DNA of 64,000 bases from Thereva unica (taxonomy: Eukaryota > Arthropoda > Insecta > Diptera > Therevidae). The notes below the pieces were generated by a model that was not told the DNA's origin, made no database searches, and worked only from the letters and a program-made list of their open reading frames with translations. The stretch covers positions 92,925,813 to 92,989,812 of the forward strand of contig OX465283.1 in the NCBI GenBank assembly GCA_949987705.1. The letters are read 5' to 3'. A program made the position numbers and the translations under genes. Positions 1 to 11,290 of the stretch are shown here, one piece after another; the stretch's first letter is position 1, and each line of letters begins with the position of its first letter.

Positions 1-1000
1 CTAGAGGTTGCCACCGGTGACCGTTAAATTGTTCCAATACACCTCCGATTGGCTAATCAGAGACGTCAGTCGTTAGACTTATTTTGCATCCTCGATTGGA
101 TGGTTCAGAGTTGCTTCAGCGATCGAGGTTTTCTCCTTGAGGAATGCAGCCTGACATTCTGCTGGCCAGTTAAATACTTTATTGGCACGTGAGCGGTCGA
201 GAAGGTCTCTCAAACGCTCGTTTATAGGCACCAACTGTTCAGCCAATTTTGAAATAAATCGGTAATAGAAATTCACCACTCCCAAAAACTTTTGGATAGA
301 TTTGACAGAGATCAACGATATCCTGAACCCGATCGGAGGATGGATGTATTCCATCCTTTGTGATGCGGTGGCTTAGAAACTCTTGTGCATCAAGAACGCA
401 TTTCTCTAGCTTAATGGTTAAACCGAAGCTATCGAGGCGTTTAAAGAGCTCTTCGAGGTGAACGATAGGTTCATCCTCGGTTTTACTGGCGATAAGTATA
501 TCGTCCAAGTATACATAAACGAAGTCGAGATCCCTCGTAACTCCATTTATGAACCTTTGAAAGGTCTGTGCTGCATCCCGTAAGCCAAATGGCATACGAG
601 TAAACTCATATAGGCCGAATGGCGTAATGAGTGCAGTATTATGCACGTCTTCTGGGGCGATTGGTATGTGATGATATGCGCGTAACAAGTCATTCTTCGA
701 AAAAAATGTGCAGCCGTGAAGATTCACGGAGAAATTCAGTATATGCGGGATCGGATATCTATCCGGCACAGTGACAGCATTAGGCGACGGTAGTCGCCGC
801 ATAGCCTCTAATCATGAGAGTTCCGTTTAGGGACCAGATGAAGCGGAGATGCTGCGGGGACGACGAATGTCGACAAATCCCCAAATGGACCATGTGGTCA
901 AATTCTAATTTCGCCACCTTCAGTTTCTCCGGATGGAGCCGCCGAGCGGTGACGAATCTAATTGCCCTTTAGTCACAAGATGATGTTGCACATTGTGTTT
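1..1000 (-). pseudogene. pol: gypsy reverse transcriptase / start of RNase H, broken
   Basis: RT of a Ty3/gypsy element, which copies the retrotransposon RNA. The best-preserved stretch (239-802) shows DRYPIPHI, the [16 protein letters not shown] motif (normally with K-[IL]-D), [11 protein letters not shown], and the catalytic box [10 protein letters not shown]. The connection domain (79-354: [19 protein letters not shown]) lies in a second frame. Upstream of 802 the expected segment linking protease to RT is recognisable only in fragments with stops and frameshifts. It is a dead copy, cut off by the start of the window. Confidence 0.88.
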
Positions 1001-1060
1001 AACCGGAAAGTTAAAATTGGGCGGTTTTATTAACGAAGCGTACTTCGTTAATAGCTCTTT

Positions 1061-1480
1061 CTATAGGCCAATAATTCGGCATGGAATTGTTTCGAGGTTG
1101 AAGTCGACTGTAGCGAACACGTTAATTCGAAAATTCGTGCGCATGTCGAATAAATGCTGATATTCAAAATCGACGGACAATTTGAACTTCGTTAAGAAGT
1201 CCGCCCCGATGATGGCTTTTGTGGTGTCGGCTATAATAAAGTTGGTAACATGCCTTCGGCGTAAGCCGAGTTCAAGTTCAAGCAACTTTGTGCCGAAAGT
1301 TCGGATCAGTGATCCTTTGGCCGCATACAAAAGGACGTTCGGGCTTCCGTTACGGGCCGGGAACGCTTTGGCAGGAACAATTCAAACGTCCGAGCCCGAA
1401 TAGATCAGAAAATCCATCCGATTGTTGGTGTCTCGAATGAATAAACGATATGAGCGGCCAGTTATATGCTCGCTCATTTT
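1061..1480 (-). pseudogene. gypsy retropepsin, inactivated
   Basis: Aspartic protease of the same element. The flap and C-terminal signature IIGADFLTKF is clear in the 1061-1330 part. The N-terminal active-site triad D-[ST]-G reads Y-S-G (FLIYSGSDV), so the catalytic aspartate is lost, and a TGA at 1382-1384 follows immediately. The frame is otherwise continuous through the stop. This is a classic decayed retropepsin. Confidence 0.82.
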
Positions 1481-1885
1481 GATCCCCTGCCCTTTAGTTT
1501 TTTTAGGGGTGGAGGTTGGTTTCTTCGCCGACTTTGCACCACCACCACTAAAACTGCAGGAGGCCTTGCGGTAACGAAAATAACACAAGCTACCTCTAAG
1601 TTTGCCCCTTGTGGCCGATTGGCCGAGGGCTGAAGAGGGCCGTTCTGCCGTTTGGCAGGAGTTCGGCTACACCGGCTGATCAGCTGGTCTAACGAAGCCG
1701 TTAATTTGTTAATGTAGTGTTGCAGCGATACCAACGTTGGCTCTGTGGTAGCCGGAGCTGCGCGGGCAGCAGACGCGTATGAGGCGCATCCGTGTGGAAG
1801 CACCTCCCATACTTTGTAAGCAGTAGCAGCCAGTTCGGCTAGCGTTTGGTCGGCAGAGGTGGCTAATACTTGGATAAGGAATGCA
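1474..1885 (-). pseudogene. gag: gypsy gag C-terminal fragment
   Basis: The open stretch contains LATSADQTLAELAATAYKVW followed by an Ala-rich, Pro-rich and then basic tail, like the end of Gag in CsRn1-type elements. It overlaps the protease in another frame. The 5' part of gag is absent because the neighbouring LINE sequence begins near 1881. Family assignment rests on motif style only. Confidence 0.6.
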
Positions 1886-3779
1886 TTTGTTCATTCCTCA
1901 TACTACTAAATCTGTGAAGGCTAGGCCCAACAGATGGTTTAATCAGCAGTGTATGAATGCAATCAGAAATAAAGAAGCCCCCTTTCGAGCTTACAAGAGC
2001 TCCCCGAGTGTATCGCTCCGTGTAGAGTATATAAAGCTAAGAAATTCCTGTAAGGTAACCATCAGGAATGTCAAAAATTCATTTGACAACAAGTTGAGAA
2101 GTAAACTCCTTAATTCAACCTCTGGTAGCAAGAACTTCTGGTCCTTGGTAAGCTCCATTAAGAAGAAATTCACTTCATCCACAACTCCTTCATTCATCCA
2201 CGAAAAGAAAGTGATAACAGACAGAAAACCCAAGGCCGATTTATTAGCATCTCTGTTTGCTTCCAATTCTTCTTTACCCCAAACTGATATGCTACCCCCG
2301 GTTCTCGAGCACAGCGTTCATTTAAGGGACAGGGTTTTCTTCAGAACTCGTGAGGTGTACAGGTGCCTCAAGGAGCTCGATATCAATAAATCCATTGGAC
2401 CCGATAATATACCCCCTATCGTCTTAAAACAATGCGCCTCACCTTTGACAAAACCTCTGCGCAAACTTTTTGCCCTATCATACTCTTCCGGAGTCTATCC
2501 AGACTCTTAGAAACTTGCCCATGTTCAGCCAACACCAAAAAAACGTGACTCCAGCCTTCCCTCCAACTACCGCCCAATAGCAATTACTTCTATTCTCTCC
2601 AAAATAATGGAGACGATAATCAACAAAAAACTTATGGGATATCTAGAATCCACCCTACTCATAAACGACAGACAGTATGGCTTCCGATACAGAAGATCCA
2701 CCACCGATCTTTTAGATTGTCTTACAGAACACCTCAGCCGAAGTTTGCATGGATCAGGTGAATCCAGTATGGTTGCTTTGGATATCTCCAAGGCTTTTGA
2801 TAGAGTATGGCACTCAGCCTTGTTAGCTAAACTCAAAGCTAATGGAATCGACTCACTTTTACAGAAGTGGATTGAGAGTTTCCTTTCCGGCCGTTCAATT
2901 AAGGTAGTATTGGATGGCATCAAATCTGAACCCCACCCTATCTCTGCGGGGGTCCCCCAAGGGTCAATTTTATCACCAGCCCTATTTCTTATCTTTATAA
3001 ATGACCTACTTTCAATCCCCTCCAATCCACTTCTCAGCTTCGCTGATGACGGTACTCTACGTTACTCGTACAGCTTCGATACAAGACCGACACATGCCAG
3101 ATCCTGTCTTGATGATCGTGAACTAATGTTCAACTCTATTAATAACGACATTGAACTTATTCTAGAGTGGGGGAAAAAAAATCGTGTCGAATTCAACCCC
3201 TCCAAAACTAAGTACTGTCTTATTTCAAAGAAAAAGATCAGCAACTCACCATCCTTGAAAGTGGATGACGTGGTACTAAAAGCCGACCCATCCCTACACA
3301 TCTTAGGCGTGACATTAACCAAAGACTTGTGATGGAATGACCACATATTCCAAATCGCCAAACAAGCATCCCAGTGCTTGGGATTTCTTAAGAGGTGCAA
3401 GTTCCTCCTCCAGCCATCGGCCCGGGCTGTTATTTATAAATCCTACATTCGGCCGCTTCTCGAATACAACTCCGTCGTTTGGGGCGGCGCGTCGATAACC
3501 ACCTTGGCATGGTTAGATAAGGTGCAAAAAAGAGCACTTAAATTAATTGATGACGACACCGCCTGCTCCACCATCGACCCCTTGAGCCACCGTAGGAATG
3601 TAGCAGCACTAACAAAATTTTATCGCTACTATTATAGCGACTGTTCCTCCGAAATAAACGCTCTCCTGCCTCCACGGCAATCTTATAACCGCAACACGGT
3701 TATGCGACACTTTGTCGCTTGGGCATCCCGGCTAACCGTTTTATTAGACGTTGTCACGTCAAAAAAAAAGTATAATTAA
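1881..3779 (+). pseudogene. 5'-truncated non-LTR (LINE) reverse transcriptase ORF
   Basis: ORF2-type polyprotein of a Jockey/CR1-group LINE, which would nick target DNA and copy its own RNA. One reading frame runs from 1881 to 3779, interrupted only by TAG at 2508-2510 and TGA at 3330-3332. RT motifs in order: DINKSIGPDNIPP, SNYRPIAITSILSKIME (spanning the gap), ALDISKAFDRVWH, AGVPQGSILSPALF, and the catalytic box SFADDGT (usually YADD) near 3037-3057. The C-terminal part has YIRPLLEYNSVVWGG and VQKRALKLI, typical of the LINE thumb region. The endonuclease domain is missing, as expected for 5' truncation. The exact clade is uncertain. Confidence 0.9.
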
Positions 3780-4393
3780 TCACCCTCATCAACGGTGTTA
3801 GCTAAAAAATACACAATCCACTGGATCACCTCAACAACGATGGAAACTAAATATCAAATCAATTAAAATCCTCATCCACGTTGTTAACTAAAATCACTTC
3901 AAGTTTAAAAGAAGAGAAATACAAATATAATGTATTTGTAACGAATCAAGGAATAAATGATTAGAGGAAATCGTTCACCATATCAAATAATATTATATGC
4001 TTAAGGAAGAAATATGAAAAATATGAATATTGTATATTGTTAACGAATTAATACCAGAGACACACTTGTGGTATAGTAATTACAATATGAGCAATATTGC
4101 AATATACTTCAGGTGTGTCTCTATATACTGAGAAAAAATCTCGGTATACACTCAGTATACTCAACATTGAAACTCAATATCCCAATTGAGAAAAACTTCG
4201 TGGTATAGCTCAGTATACCCTAGATTTAAACCGAAGAATAGTCTGGGCATAACCCAAAATGATAATTTCGAACAGAATTTTAATTCTTCAATTTTGGCAG
4301 CACTACCTATCAAAGATTTTTATGTCAGTTGAAGGAGTTAGTTGTTTATTTTTTTGACAGATAACCCGAGAACTAAGTAAAATTAGTAATGAT
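3780..4393. other. AT-rich non-coding interval
   Basis: No supported ORF. The first ~150 bases may be the LINE 3' UTR. A short inverted repeat (AGACACAC near 4049 and GTGTGTCT near 4113) brackets about 55 bases. Nothing else is recognised. Confidence 0.5.
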
Positions 4394-4459
4394 AGTTCTC
4401 GGTCTATTCCCGAGAACTAAGGAGAAATAGGAATAGTTCTTGGTCTATTCCCAAGAACT
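4394..4459. repeat. Two tandem hairpins with compensatory stem change
   Basis: AGTTCTCGG-TCTATTC-CCGAGAACT (4394-4418) is followed 40 bases later by AGTTCTTGG-TCTATTC-CCAAGAACT (4434-4459). The loops are identical and the stems are perfect 9-bp arms. The single difference in the stem is matched on the other arm (C-G versus T-A). Confidence 0.75.
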
Positions 4460-4545
4460 TTAAAAAATAGAGGAAAATAGGAGTCAAGCCGACTTACCCT
4501 GGAGGCACTCGGTATCCAAAAGGAGGAAGATTCATGGGCACAACG

Positions 4546-4745
4546 CACGGTATTCAGAAACAAGGTAATGTAAAAGACTGTATACCGGTATTTTAGTGCT
4601 GTTGTCATGTGGGGGACACTTCCCATATAAAATCGTAGCTGTTGTTGTTGTTTCAGCATTACGGCTGACGTCACCAGGCGCCCATTTTTGACTGTATTCG
4701 AAGCTGCCGTCGCTTTTACATTACCTTCGTTTTCTGTATACCGTG
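4546..4745. mobile_element. MITE, Mutator-like (9-bp TSD)
   Basis: A 200-bp non-coding element with imperfect TIRs: CACGGTATTCAGAAAC at the left and the complement of TTCTGTATACCGTG at the right, extending inward through a shared AGGTAATGTAAAAG block. It is flanked by GGCACAACG (4537-4545) and GGCGCAACG (4746-4754), a 9-bp duplication with one mismatch. TSD length suggests a Mutator-like family; this is inference. Confidence 0.6.
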
Positions 4746-4810
4746 GGCGCAACGATTTTTGTTATCTCACTTGAAGTCGATTCAAGTGGGGATAGAGATA
4801 TATACTATAA

Positions 4811-4946
4811 AGGGCCCAATACACGAGCGCTCCATCCGACTTACGCCACGCCAATACAACAACAATTTCTTTGTATACAAATGACAAGTGCATATAAATT
4901 GTTGTTGCTTTGGCGTGGCGGATGGAGCGCTCGTGTATTGGGCCCT
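4811..4946. mobile_element. Hairpin MITE, PIF/Harbinger-like (TAA TSD)
   Basis: A 136-bp near-perfect palindrome beginning AGGGCCCAATACACGAGCGC and ending with its complement. The arms pair along most of their length, around a short loop near 4880. It is flanked on both sides by TAA (4808-4810, 4947-4949), the 3-bp TSD type of PIF/Harbinger elements. Confidence 0.75.
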
Positions 4947-4982
4947 TAACGGGATGACTGAAGTGATTTTTGTTAGAATAAT

Positions 4983-5861
4983 CAAGACCCTCTCCATTAC
5001 AGGCCATGAAGTTCTTTCTTGAACTAATCCAAGCATAGCTGAAGCCGGTCCACAAAATCTGACATTTGGTTAGAATAAACATGGCGCGGAATAGGCTCGG
5101 GATTATTTTCGTTATATTTTTGTGGTAAAAAGTGGAAAATCATTGTAAGTTATTACTTTAAACTAAACATGGATTATCAGTGGTTAGTTCTTTAGTGATT
5201 TAATAAGAAAAATTAAAAAAAAATAGTGATTTAGTGAGTTTTAAGTGTGTTAATTGTTGAGGTGATCAATTTCTTTTACTTTCGCGGTGTTTTTTTCGTC
5301 TTTATTAAGGAAAAATATGCTGATTATTTAATTAAAAGTGATTTTAAAGTCATTAAATAATTTATTATGGAATTATTATTAAACATATAAGTGCAGAAAA
5401 GTGTGAAAGGAAAAGTGAATAAGAAAAGTGTTTTTCTACACCTATATTTTTAATACTAATTACATAATATATGTATTAATCACTTTAAAATCACTTGTAA
5501 TCCCATAACTAAACAAAACATTAAATTTTCAACATTTTTTTCGTAAATAAACATGAAAAAACACCGTGAATGTAAAAACAGTTGTTCGCCTTAACAATTA
5601 AAACACTTAAAAGACACTTAATCACTAAATTATTTTTATTTTTTTTTAATTAAATCACTAATAAACTATTCACTGGTAAATCCAAGTGCAGTTAAAAGTG
5701 TTAAAATACAATATTTTATCACTTTTTACTGCAAAACTATAACCAAAACGTTCCCGAACTTATTCCGCGCCATGTTTATTCCGCTCTCTCCGGTGAATTT
5801 TTGGACCGGGTTGACCACCATGAAAAACTCTCCTTCGGGGCCTGTAGTTGAGAGGGTCTTG
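4983..5861. mobile_element. Foldback DNA element, 879 bp, hAT-like ends
   Basis: The two halves are imperfect inverted copies over ~430 bp each, meeting near 5425. Termini are CAAGACCCTCTC and GAGAGGGTCTTG. A block around the CATGGCGCGGAATA motif at ~5080 recurs inverted at ~5765. It is flanked by GAATAAT on both sides (4976-4982, 5862-5868). There is no coding potential. CA...TG ends and a 7-8 bp TSD suggest a hAT-related element, with moderate confidence. Confidence 0.65.
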
Positions 5862-5942
5862 GAATAATGTGGGAATGAAAATTTTAATTGTGCATGTGTT
5901 GAGGTGAGAAGTGTTACCAGAGTAAATATTTGTTCGAGTGGA

Positions 5943-6013
5943 TGTATGAAGTTTTGAGTGAATGAAAATTTGGTTTGGAATGTATGAAGTTTTGAGTGAA
6001 TGAAAATTTGGTT
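5943..6013. repeat. Tandem duplication of a ~35-bp unit
   Basis: A unit beginning GTATGAAGTTTTGAGTGAAT occurs twice back to back just outside the Helitron. Confidence 0.8.
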
Positions 6014-6123
6014 ATTAAAGTTAAATTAGTATCAATGATAATGATGTTAAATGATGCTACTCAATGTCCATTTTATCCAAAGATGATGTTAATCCTTACT
6101 AATATTATAAATGCGAAAGTAAC

Positions 6124-6168
<45 letters not shown>

Positions 6169-6169
6169 T
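6124..6169. repeat. (TCTG)n microsatellite
   Basis: About eleven TCTG units near the 5' end of the Helitron, followed by TTACGCTTTCACGCCTAAAC. This association of a microsatellite with the Helitron 5' region is known for insect non-autonomous Helitrons. Confidence 0.95.
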
Positions 6170-6359
6170 ACGCTTTCACGCCTAAACCACTAAACCGATT
6201 TTGATGAAATTTGCAACAGATATAGTTTAGACCTTGGAGACGGACATAGGCTACTTTTTATGGAGAACAAAAGGGTTGAAGGGGGTGAAATGGGGTTCAA
6301 TAAGTTGCAAGGGGATTTTTTTCTATTGTATAAAAAGTAACTGACTGACAGACAACGCA

Positions 6360-8400
6360 CAACTTAAACCGCTAGAGCTAAAGGGCTGAAATTTTGACTG
6401 TGCATCCCTATAATGGCGTGGACATCCACTAAAAAACGATTTTTCGAAATTCATCCCCTAAGGGGGTGAAATGGGGTTTATCCAAACCGCTGGAGCTATA
6501 GGGCTGAAATTTGGACAGTGCATCCCTATAATGACGTTTACATCCACTAAAAAACGATTTTTTGAAATTCATCCCCTAAGGGGGTGAAATGGGGTTTATC
6601 CAAACCGTTGGAGCTATAGGGCTGAAATTTTGACAGTGCATCCCTATAATGGCGTGGACATCCACTAAGAAGCGATTTTTCGAAATTCATCCCCTAAGGG
6701 GGTGAAATGGGGTTTATCCAAACCGTTGGAGCTATAGGGCTGAAATTTTGACAGTGCATCCCTATAATGGCGGGGACATCCACTCAGAAGCGATTTTTCG
6801 AAATTCATCCCCTAAGGGGGTGAAATGGGGTTTATCCAAACCGTTGGAGCTATAGGGCTGAAATTTTGACAGTGCATCCCTATAATGGCGTGGACATCCA
6901 CTAAGAAACGATTTTTTGAAATTCATCCCCTAAGGGGGTGAAATGGGGTTTATCCAAACCGTTGGAGCTATAGGGCTGAAATTTTGACAGTGCATCTCTA
7001 TAATGGCGTGGACATCCACTATAAAGCAATTTTTCGAAATTCATCCCTTAAGGGGGTGAAATAGGGTTTATCCAAACCGCTGGAGCTATAGAATTGAAAT
7101 TTTAACAGTGCATCCCTATAATGACGTGGACATCCACTAAGAAGCGATTTTTCGAAATTCATCCCCTAAGCGGGTTTACCCAAACCGCTGGAGCTATAGG
7201 GCTGAAAGTTTGACAGTGCATCCCTATAATGACGTTTACATCCACTAAAAAGCGATTTTTCGAAATTCATTCCCTAAGGGGGTGAAATGGGGTTTATCCA
7301 AACCGTTGGAGCTATACGGCTGAAATTTTGACAGTGCATCTCTATAATGGCGTGGACATCCACTATAAAGCAATTTTTCGAAATTCATCCCTTAAGGGGG
7401 TGAAATGGGGTTTATCCAAACCGCTGGAGCTATAGGGCTGAAATTTGGACAGTGCATCCCTATAATGACGTTTACATCCACTAAAAAACGATTTTTTGAA
7501 ATTCATCCCCTAAGGGGGTGAAATGGGGTTTATCCAAACCGTTGGAGCTATAGGGCTGAAATTTTGACAGTGCATCCCTATAATGGCGTGGACATCCACT
7601 AAGAAGCGATTTTTCGAAATTCATCCCCTAAGGGGCTGAAATGGGGTTTATCCAAACCGTTGGAGATATAGGGCTGAAATTTTGACAGTGCATCCCTATA
7701 ATGGCGTGGACATCCACTAAGAAGCGATTTTTCGAAATTCATCCCCTAAGGGGGTGAAATGGGGTTTATCCAAACCGTTGGAGCTATAGGGCTGAAATTT
7801 TGACAGTGCATCCCTATAATGGCGTGGACATCCACTAAGAAACGATTTTTTGAAATTCATCCCCTAAGGGGGTGAAATGGGGTTTATCCAAACCGTTGGA
7901 GCTATAGGGCTGAAATTTTGACAGTGCATCCCTATAATGACGTGGACATCTACTAAGAAGCGATTTTTCGAAATTTATCCCCTAATGGGGTGAAATTGGA
8001 TTAACCCACACCGCTGAAGCTGGAGGGCTCTAATTTTGACCGTGCATCACTACAATGACGTGGGCATCCACTTAGGGACGATTGAAATTTATCCCCTAAG
8101 GGGGTTAAATGGGGTTAAGCCAAACCGCTGGAGCTAAACGGCTGAAATTTTGACAGTGCATCGTGGACATTTACTAAGAAGCGATTTTTCGAAATTCATC
8201 CCCTAAAGGGGTAAAATTTGGTTTACCAAACTACTGGAACTACAGGGTTGAAATTTGGACAGTGCATCTCTATAATGACATGGACATCCACTAAGAGGCG
8301 AGTACTCGAAATTCATCCCCTAAGGGGATGAAATGGGGTTAACCCAAACCTCTGAAGCTGAAGGGCTGAAATTTTGACAGTGCATCCCTATAATCACGTA
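6360..8400. repeat. ~118-bp tandem repeat array inside the Helitron
   Basis: About 18 units, each with GGAGCTATAGGGCTGAAATT, CAGTGCATCCCTATAATG, GACATCCACTAA and CATCCCCTAAGGGGGTGAAA. Spacing measured between successive CAGTGCATC sites in the middle of the array is 118 bp. Units near both ends are more diverged, and one or two are shortened. Confidence 0.93.
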
Positions 8401-8750
8401 GAAATGAATGACTCGAAATTCACTTTATTTAATATTCATTTGTGATTGCTTCATAATTTCTTACATCCACGTAAATAGGCGAACAAACTTAACGAACGTT
8501 CGTCAAACCCTAAAATGTCACTTTTCTTGATGACATATACATGCCAATCTACTTTAAAACTTGCAGATTTGTTGAGGAGAGGTGATATTCGCAGTAATTT
8601 GTTTACCATATTTATTAAAAAAATGCACTATAATAAACCCTTTTTAGGGATAATAACAGCTGACTTTTTTGTTGGTTTTTTTTAAGGAAAACATTGCACA
8701 TAATAAACAGTTTTTAAAGGCGTTGCAAGGCACGCGGGTTTTATGCTAGT

Positions 8751-8968
8751 TGTTGATAAGTTCTTGAAGTTCCCTTGTTAGAGCTGAATGACCGTGATTG
8801 TTTCTACATAATTGCCCAGGAGTATATGTAACTGCACCTGGTTTCCTAATTATTTTTCTGAAATAAAAAGTATTAACGTGCCCTAAGGTGATATGGAGAA
8901 CGAAGAAGTAAAAGAAAACATGAAAGATAAACCAGGGAGATTTATCTTATGTTGTGAAGAATTGAACA
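8751..8968 (-). mobile_element. LTR remnant (minus strand)
   Basis: Read on the minus strand it begins TGTTCAATTCTTCACAAC and ends CTTATCAACA (TG...CA). It is immediately preceded by a purine tract ending GGGGAGGAGTA, which looks like a polypurine tract, so this would be a 3' LTR of 218 bp. No matching 5' LTR is seen. The Helitron 3' end abuts it directly. Confidence 0.5.
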
Positions 8969-9367
8969 TACTCCTCCCCGTTGAAACACTTGGAGTGTTT
9001 CAATATGACAGTTTGACCTTGAGGAGTTGAAAGCAATCAAGAGTTAAAGAAAAGAGGTTGAAAGAAGTAAGAGTTTTTTTTTTAAATATCAGTGATGAGT
9101 TAGTTTAGAGAGAGGAAGTTCTTTTGTAAATTTTACACAAAGAAACGAGAGCAAGGTTTAACTATTTTAATGTTGTTGTTAAATTTTATTCAATTTTGGA
9201 AGCATTCATATCGGCTGGAAATAGACAAACTTTGTGTACTGGTATTTATTGACTGGGTAGAATATTGTTAGAAAAGTTAGAACATGAGGGTTATTTTAAA
9301 GAATAAATAAAATACGAAGAAACATTTGATTTTGGGTTTCCTATGCTACGTTTATTTTTGTTAGGAG
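8969..9367. other. Non-coding interval before the minus-strand ORF
   Basis: Contains a short inverted repeat GAAACAC-TTGGA-GTGTTTC around 8990. Otherwise AT-rich with no supported gene. It would be the 3' untranslated part of the putative LTR element. Confidence 0.4.
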
Positions 9368-10040
9368 CTACTGATATTGGGGTGGACGTTGGACATCGTT
9401 CCTTGCATTGAGACGCTTGTGATGTTTAACTGTTTGTCCGCAGCAGTTGAGTACTTTTAAAATATCCTTGTGTCTTGTTGTAGGTAAAATATTATTTGTA
9501 AAATTTAATGAGTTAACATTGATTAACGAATTACTTGTGTAGCAAATTGGCTTAGACGAGCTAATAAAAACATTACAATTATTAGGAGATGAAATTATTT
9601 TTAATTTAGGTAGGGTTTCTGTAGATGTAATCGGCAAGAAATCTGTTTTCAAATTTGCATTTGTTTTATTTGATAACTTAGTTTTGCCGTTAATTTTATT
9701 GCAGAATTTTGTACGTGTAACATTTTTCGAGGACGTGATGGTCTTCTTATCAGCTGTTAAAGGTATAGATAAGAGTTTATTAAGCCTAGTGTTTGAAACA
9801 TTTTTAGAATCTGTAACTGGTAGTGGGTTGGGAATGTGCGTGCACACAGGAGCTGTTGATCGTGATGAAGGCGATCCATTTAAGTATGGTTGATACGTTT
9901 GGGAGAAACCCTTGTAATTAGGTTGACCAAAATTAGTTAGAGTGATTGTGATTGCATTTTGGTGTTTAGTGGTAATGGGATTAGTAGAACAAGTTTGAAT
10001 AAAGTTATTAGATTGTTTTCGATTTTCTTTAGAGGATCTT
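9368..10040 (-). CDS. Unassigned ORF, Ser/Thr/Asn-rich, probably element-encoded
   Basis: The frame is open from about 10040 down to the stop at 9368 (~220 codons, no clear start, so the N-terminus may be missing). The protein is rich in Ser, Thr, Asn and Lys, with low-complexity character, and ends with a basic Cys/His patch (LNCCGQTVKHHKRLNARNDV). I do not recognise a domain. Its position upstream, in the minus sense, of a polypurine tract and LTR-like sequence at 8751-8980 suggests the 3' coding part of an LTR element (gag- or env-like). It could also be a chance open frame in AT-rich DNA. Function unknown. Confidence 0.35.
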
Positions 10041-10059
10041 GAAACAAAACTTGAAAAGC

Positions 10060-11290
10060 AATTTGCACGCAGTCACCACAAGGCCCCCATTACATCACAG
10101 TCTCAGCTCCGTAGCAGTTTCTCGCAGAAGGCTAGGCCCTTCGGGATCAAAAATTTCTCCTGCAGCAGGCGATCGAGGCTCGAATGAGCGCATTACGGAC
10201 AGGGTTGTGGATTCTATTGTATTACGAAAACCTAGGAAAAAAAAACACTCCAATGCCAATTATTCAACAACATGCCATTGCTAACAATAATCTAATCGAT
10301 CAACGAAATGTAACTTATCTCCCAGCGGCTGAAAGGAATTTGACTTAATCTCGGTCCACATCCACAAAGAGATGCAACGAGGAAACGGCAGCAATAGTCT
10401 ATAATGCAAGAACTACAAAATCACTTAGAAAGATTACCACGAGAGAAGATGGCAATCAGACAAATAAAGAGCTGCAGGCAACACGTCAAGAACTGGCCGA
10501 TCTCTAATCGCAACTTACTGAACTTCAATCAGACAATGAACGTCTAGAGAAGAAAGATGTCTCTTTTCAATCATTATGCCGTCAAACTGAGAAACTCGAA
10601 GACTCTCGCCCTCAAATAGGTATACTACATGAGCTACTATTTCGAAAATCTAGCCAATCTAGCGATATTGGAACAACGGAACATGAGCAGACCCCTTTAG
10701 GTTAACAAAATAATACGCAGAAAGAACATCAAAGTCTATTCATTAAGCAAGAAGAATTGAATTCAAAACTAAATGAACTCCGCCAAGCCCTAGCGAAGTC
10801 GACAAATGAAAACACAAGACTTCGTGAACGCATTATCTTACTAAACTCGACCACTGATGACTTAATGCAGAACGAAAGCCGATCGAATCTCAGCTAGTAC
10901 GAGCCAAGTACAAAGTCTCGAGAAATAACGCAAAGTATGCACTATCTGACTTTGAGTACCAATGTGAAACCGTTAAGAGGAAAAAATCTAAATTATTTAC
11001 AGAGTATCAACAGCTGCAGGATCAATGCAAGTGCCACGACAAATCCCTACATCAAAACCAATAACCACATGAGGTCCTATTGAGCATATCCTAAAAAAGA
11101 AAATGATCACTCTGGAAGAGTATCGTGCACGCCGTACCCAACCACCGCCAAACTTGATAGTCGAACTTTCATTATAGGAAAGGATCAAGGCCTTTCCACT
11201 TCCATAGAAGAAAATTCTGAGCGCCAAACATTCGTATCGCACACAGTTCGAGGGAAGAATTCTACGGTTTACCCTAAATAAAGAGAGGAC
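10060..11290 (+). pseudogene. Decayed ORF with long coiled coil
   Basis: In one frame from about 10440 to 10900 the translation is heptad-like and rich in Glu, Gln, Leu and Lys (KELQATRQELADL, SQLTELQSDNERLEKKD, EELNSKLNELRQALAKS, ENTRLRERIILLNS), broken by stops near 10506 and 10703 and ending near 10896. Preceding codons contain SNERITDRVVDSIVLRKPR. This looks like a coiled-coil Gag or LINE ORF1 protein that has lost function. No family is assigned. Confidence 0.45.

Larger units (their letters stand above)
1..1885 (-). mobile_element. Degenerate Ty3/gypsy retrotransposon fragment (CsRn1/Kabuki-like)
   Basis: On the minus strand, parts of gag, protease and reverse transcriptase occur in canonical order (gag nearest 1885, RT running off the window at 1). 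All frames are broken. The gag-end and protease style resemble the CsRn1/Kabuki branch of Ty3/gypsy, but clade assignment is inference. The fragment is truncated on the right by the LINE that starts near 1881, and no LTR is visible. Confidence 0.85.
6093..8749 (+). mobile_element. Non-autonomous Helitron
   Basis: Starts TCCTTACTAATATTATAAAT after a host A and ends GTTTTATGCTAG before a host T, matching Helitron rules (5' TC, 3' CTRR, insertion between A and T, no TSD). The subterminal CACGCGGGTTTTATGCTAG block resembles 3' ends of insect Helitrons. There is no Rep/helicase ORF. The interior is a (TCTG)n tract and a long ~118-bp tandem array. Confidence 0.82.

Noticed and set aside
5996..6193. 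Cys/Leu/Ser/Val repeat peptide
   Set aside because: Translation of the (TCTG)n microsatellite.
6360..8400. CRISPR-like array of regularly spaced repeats
   Set aside because: Units are contiguous 118-bp tandem repeats without unique spacers, inside a eukaryotic Helitron.
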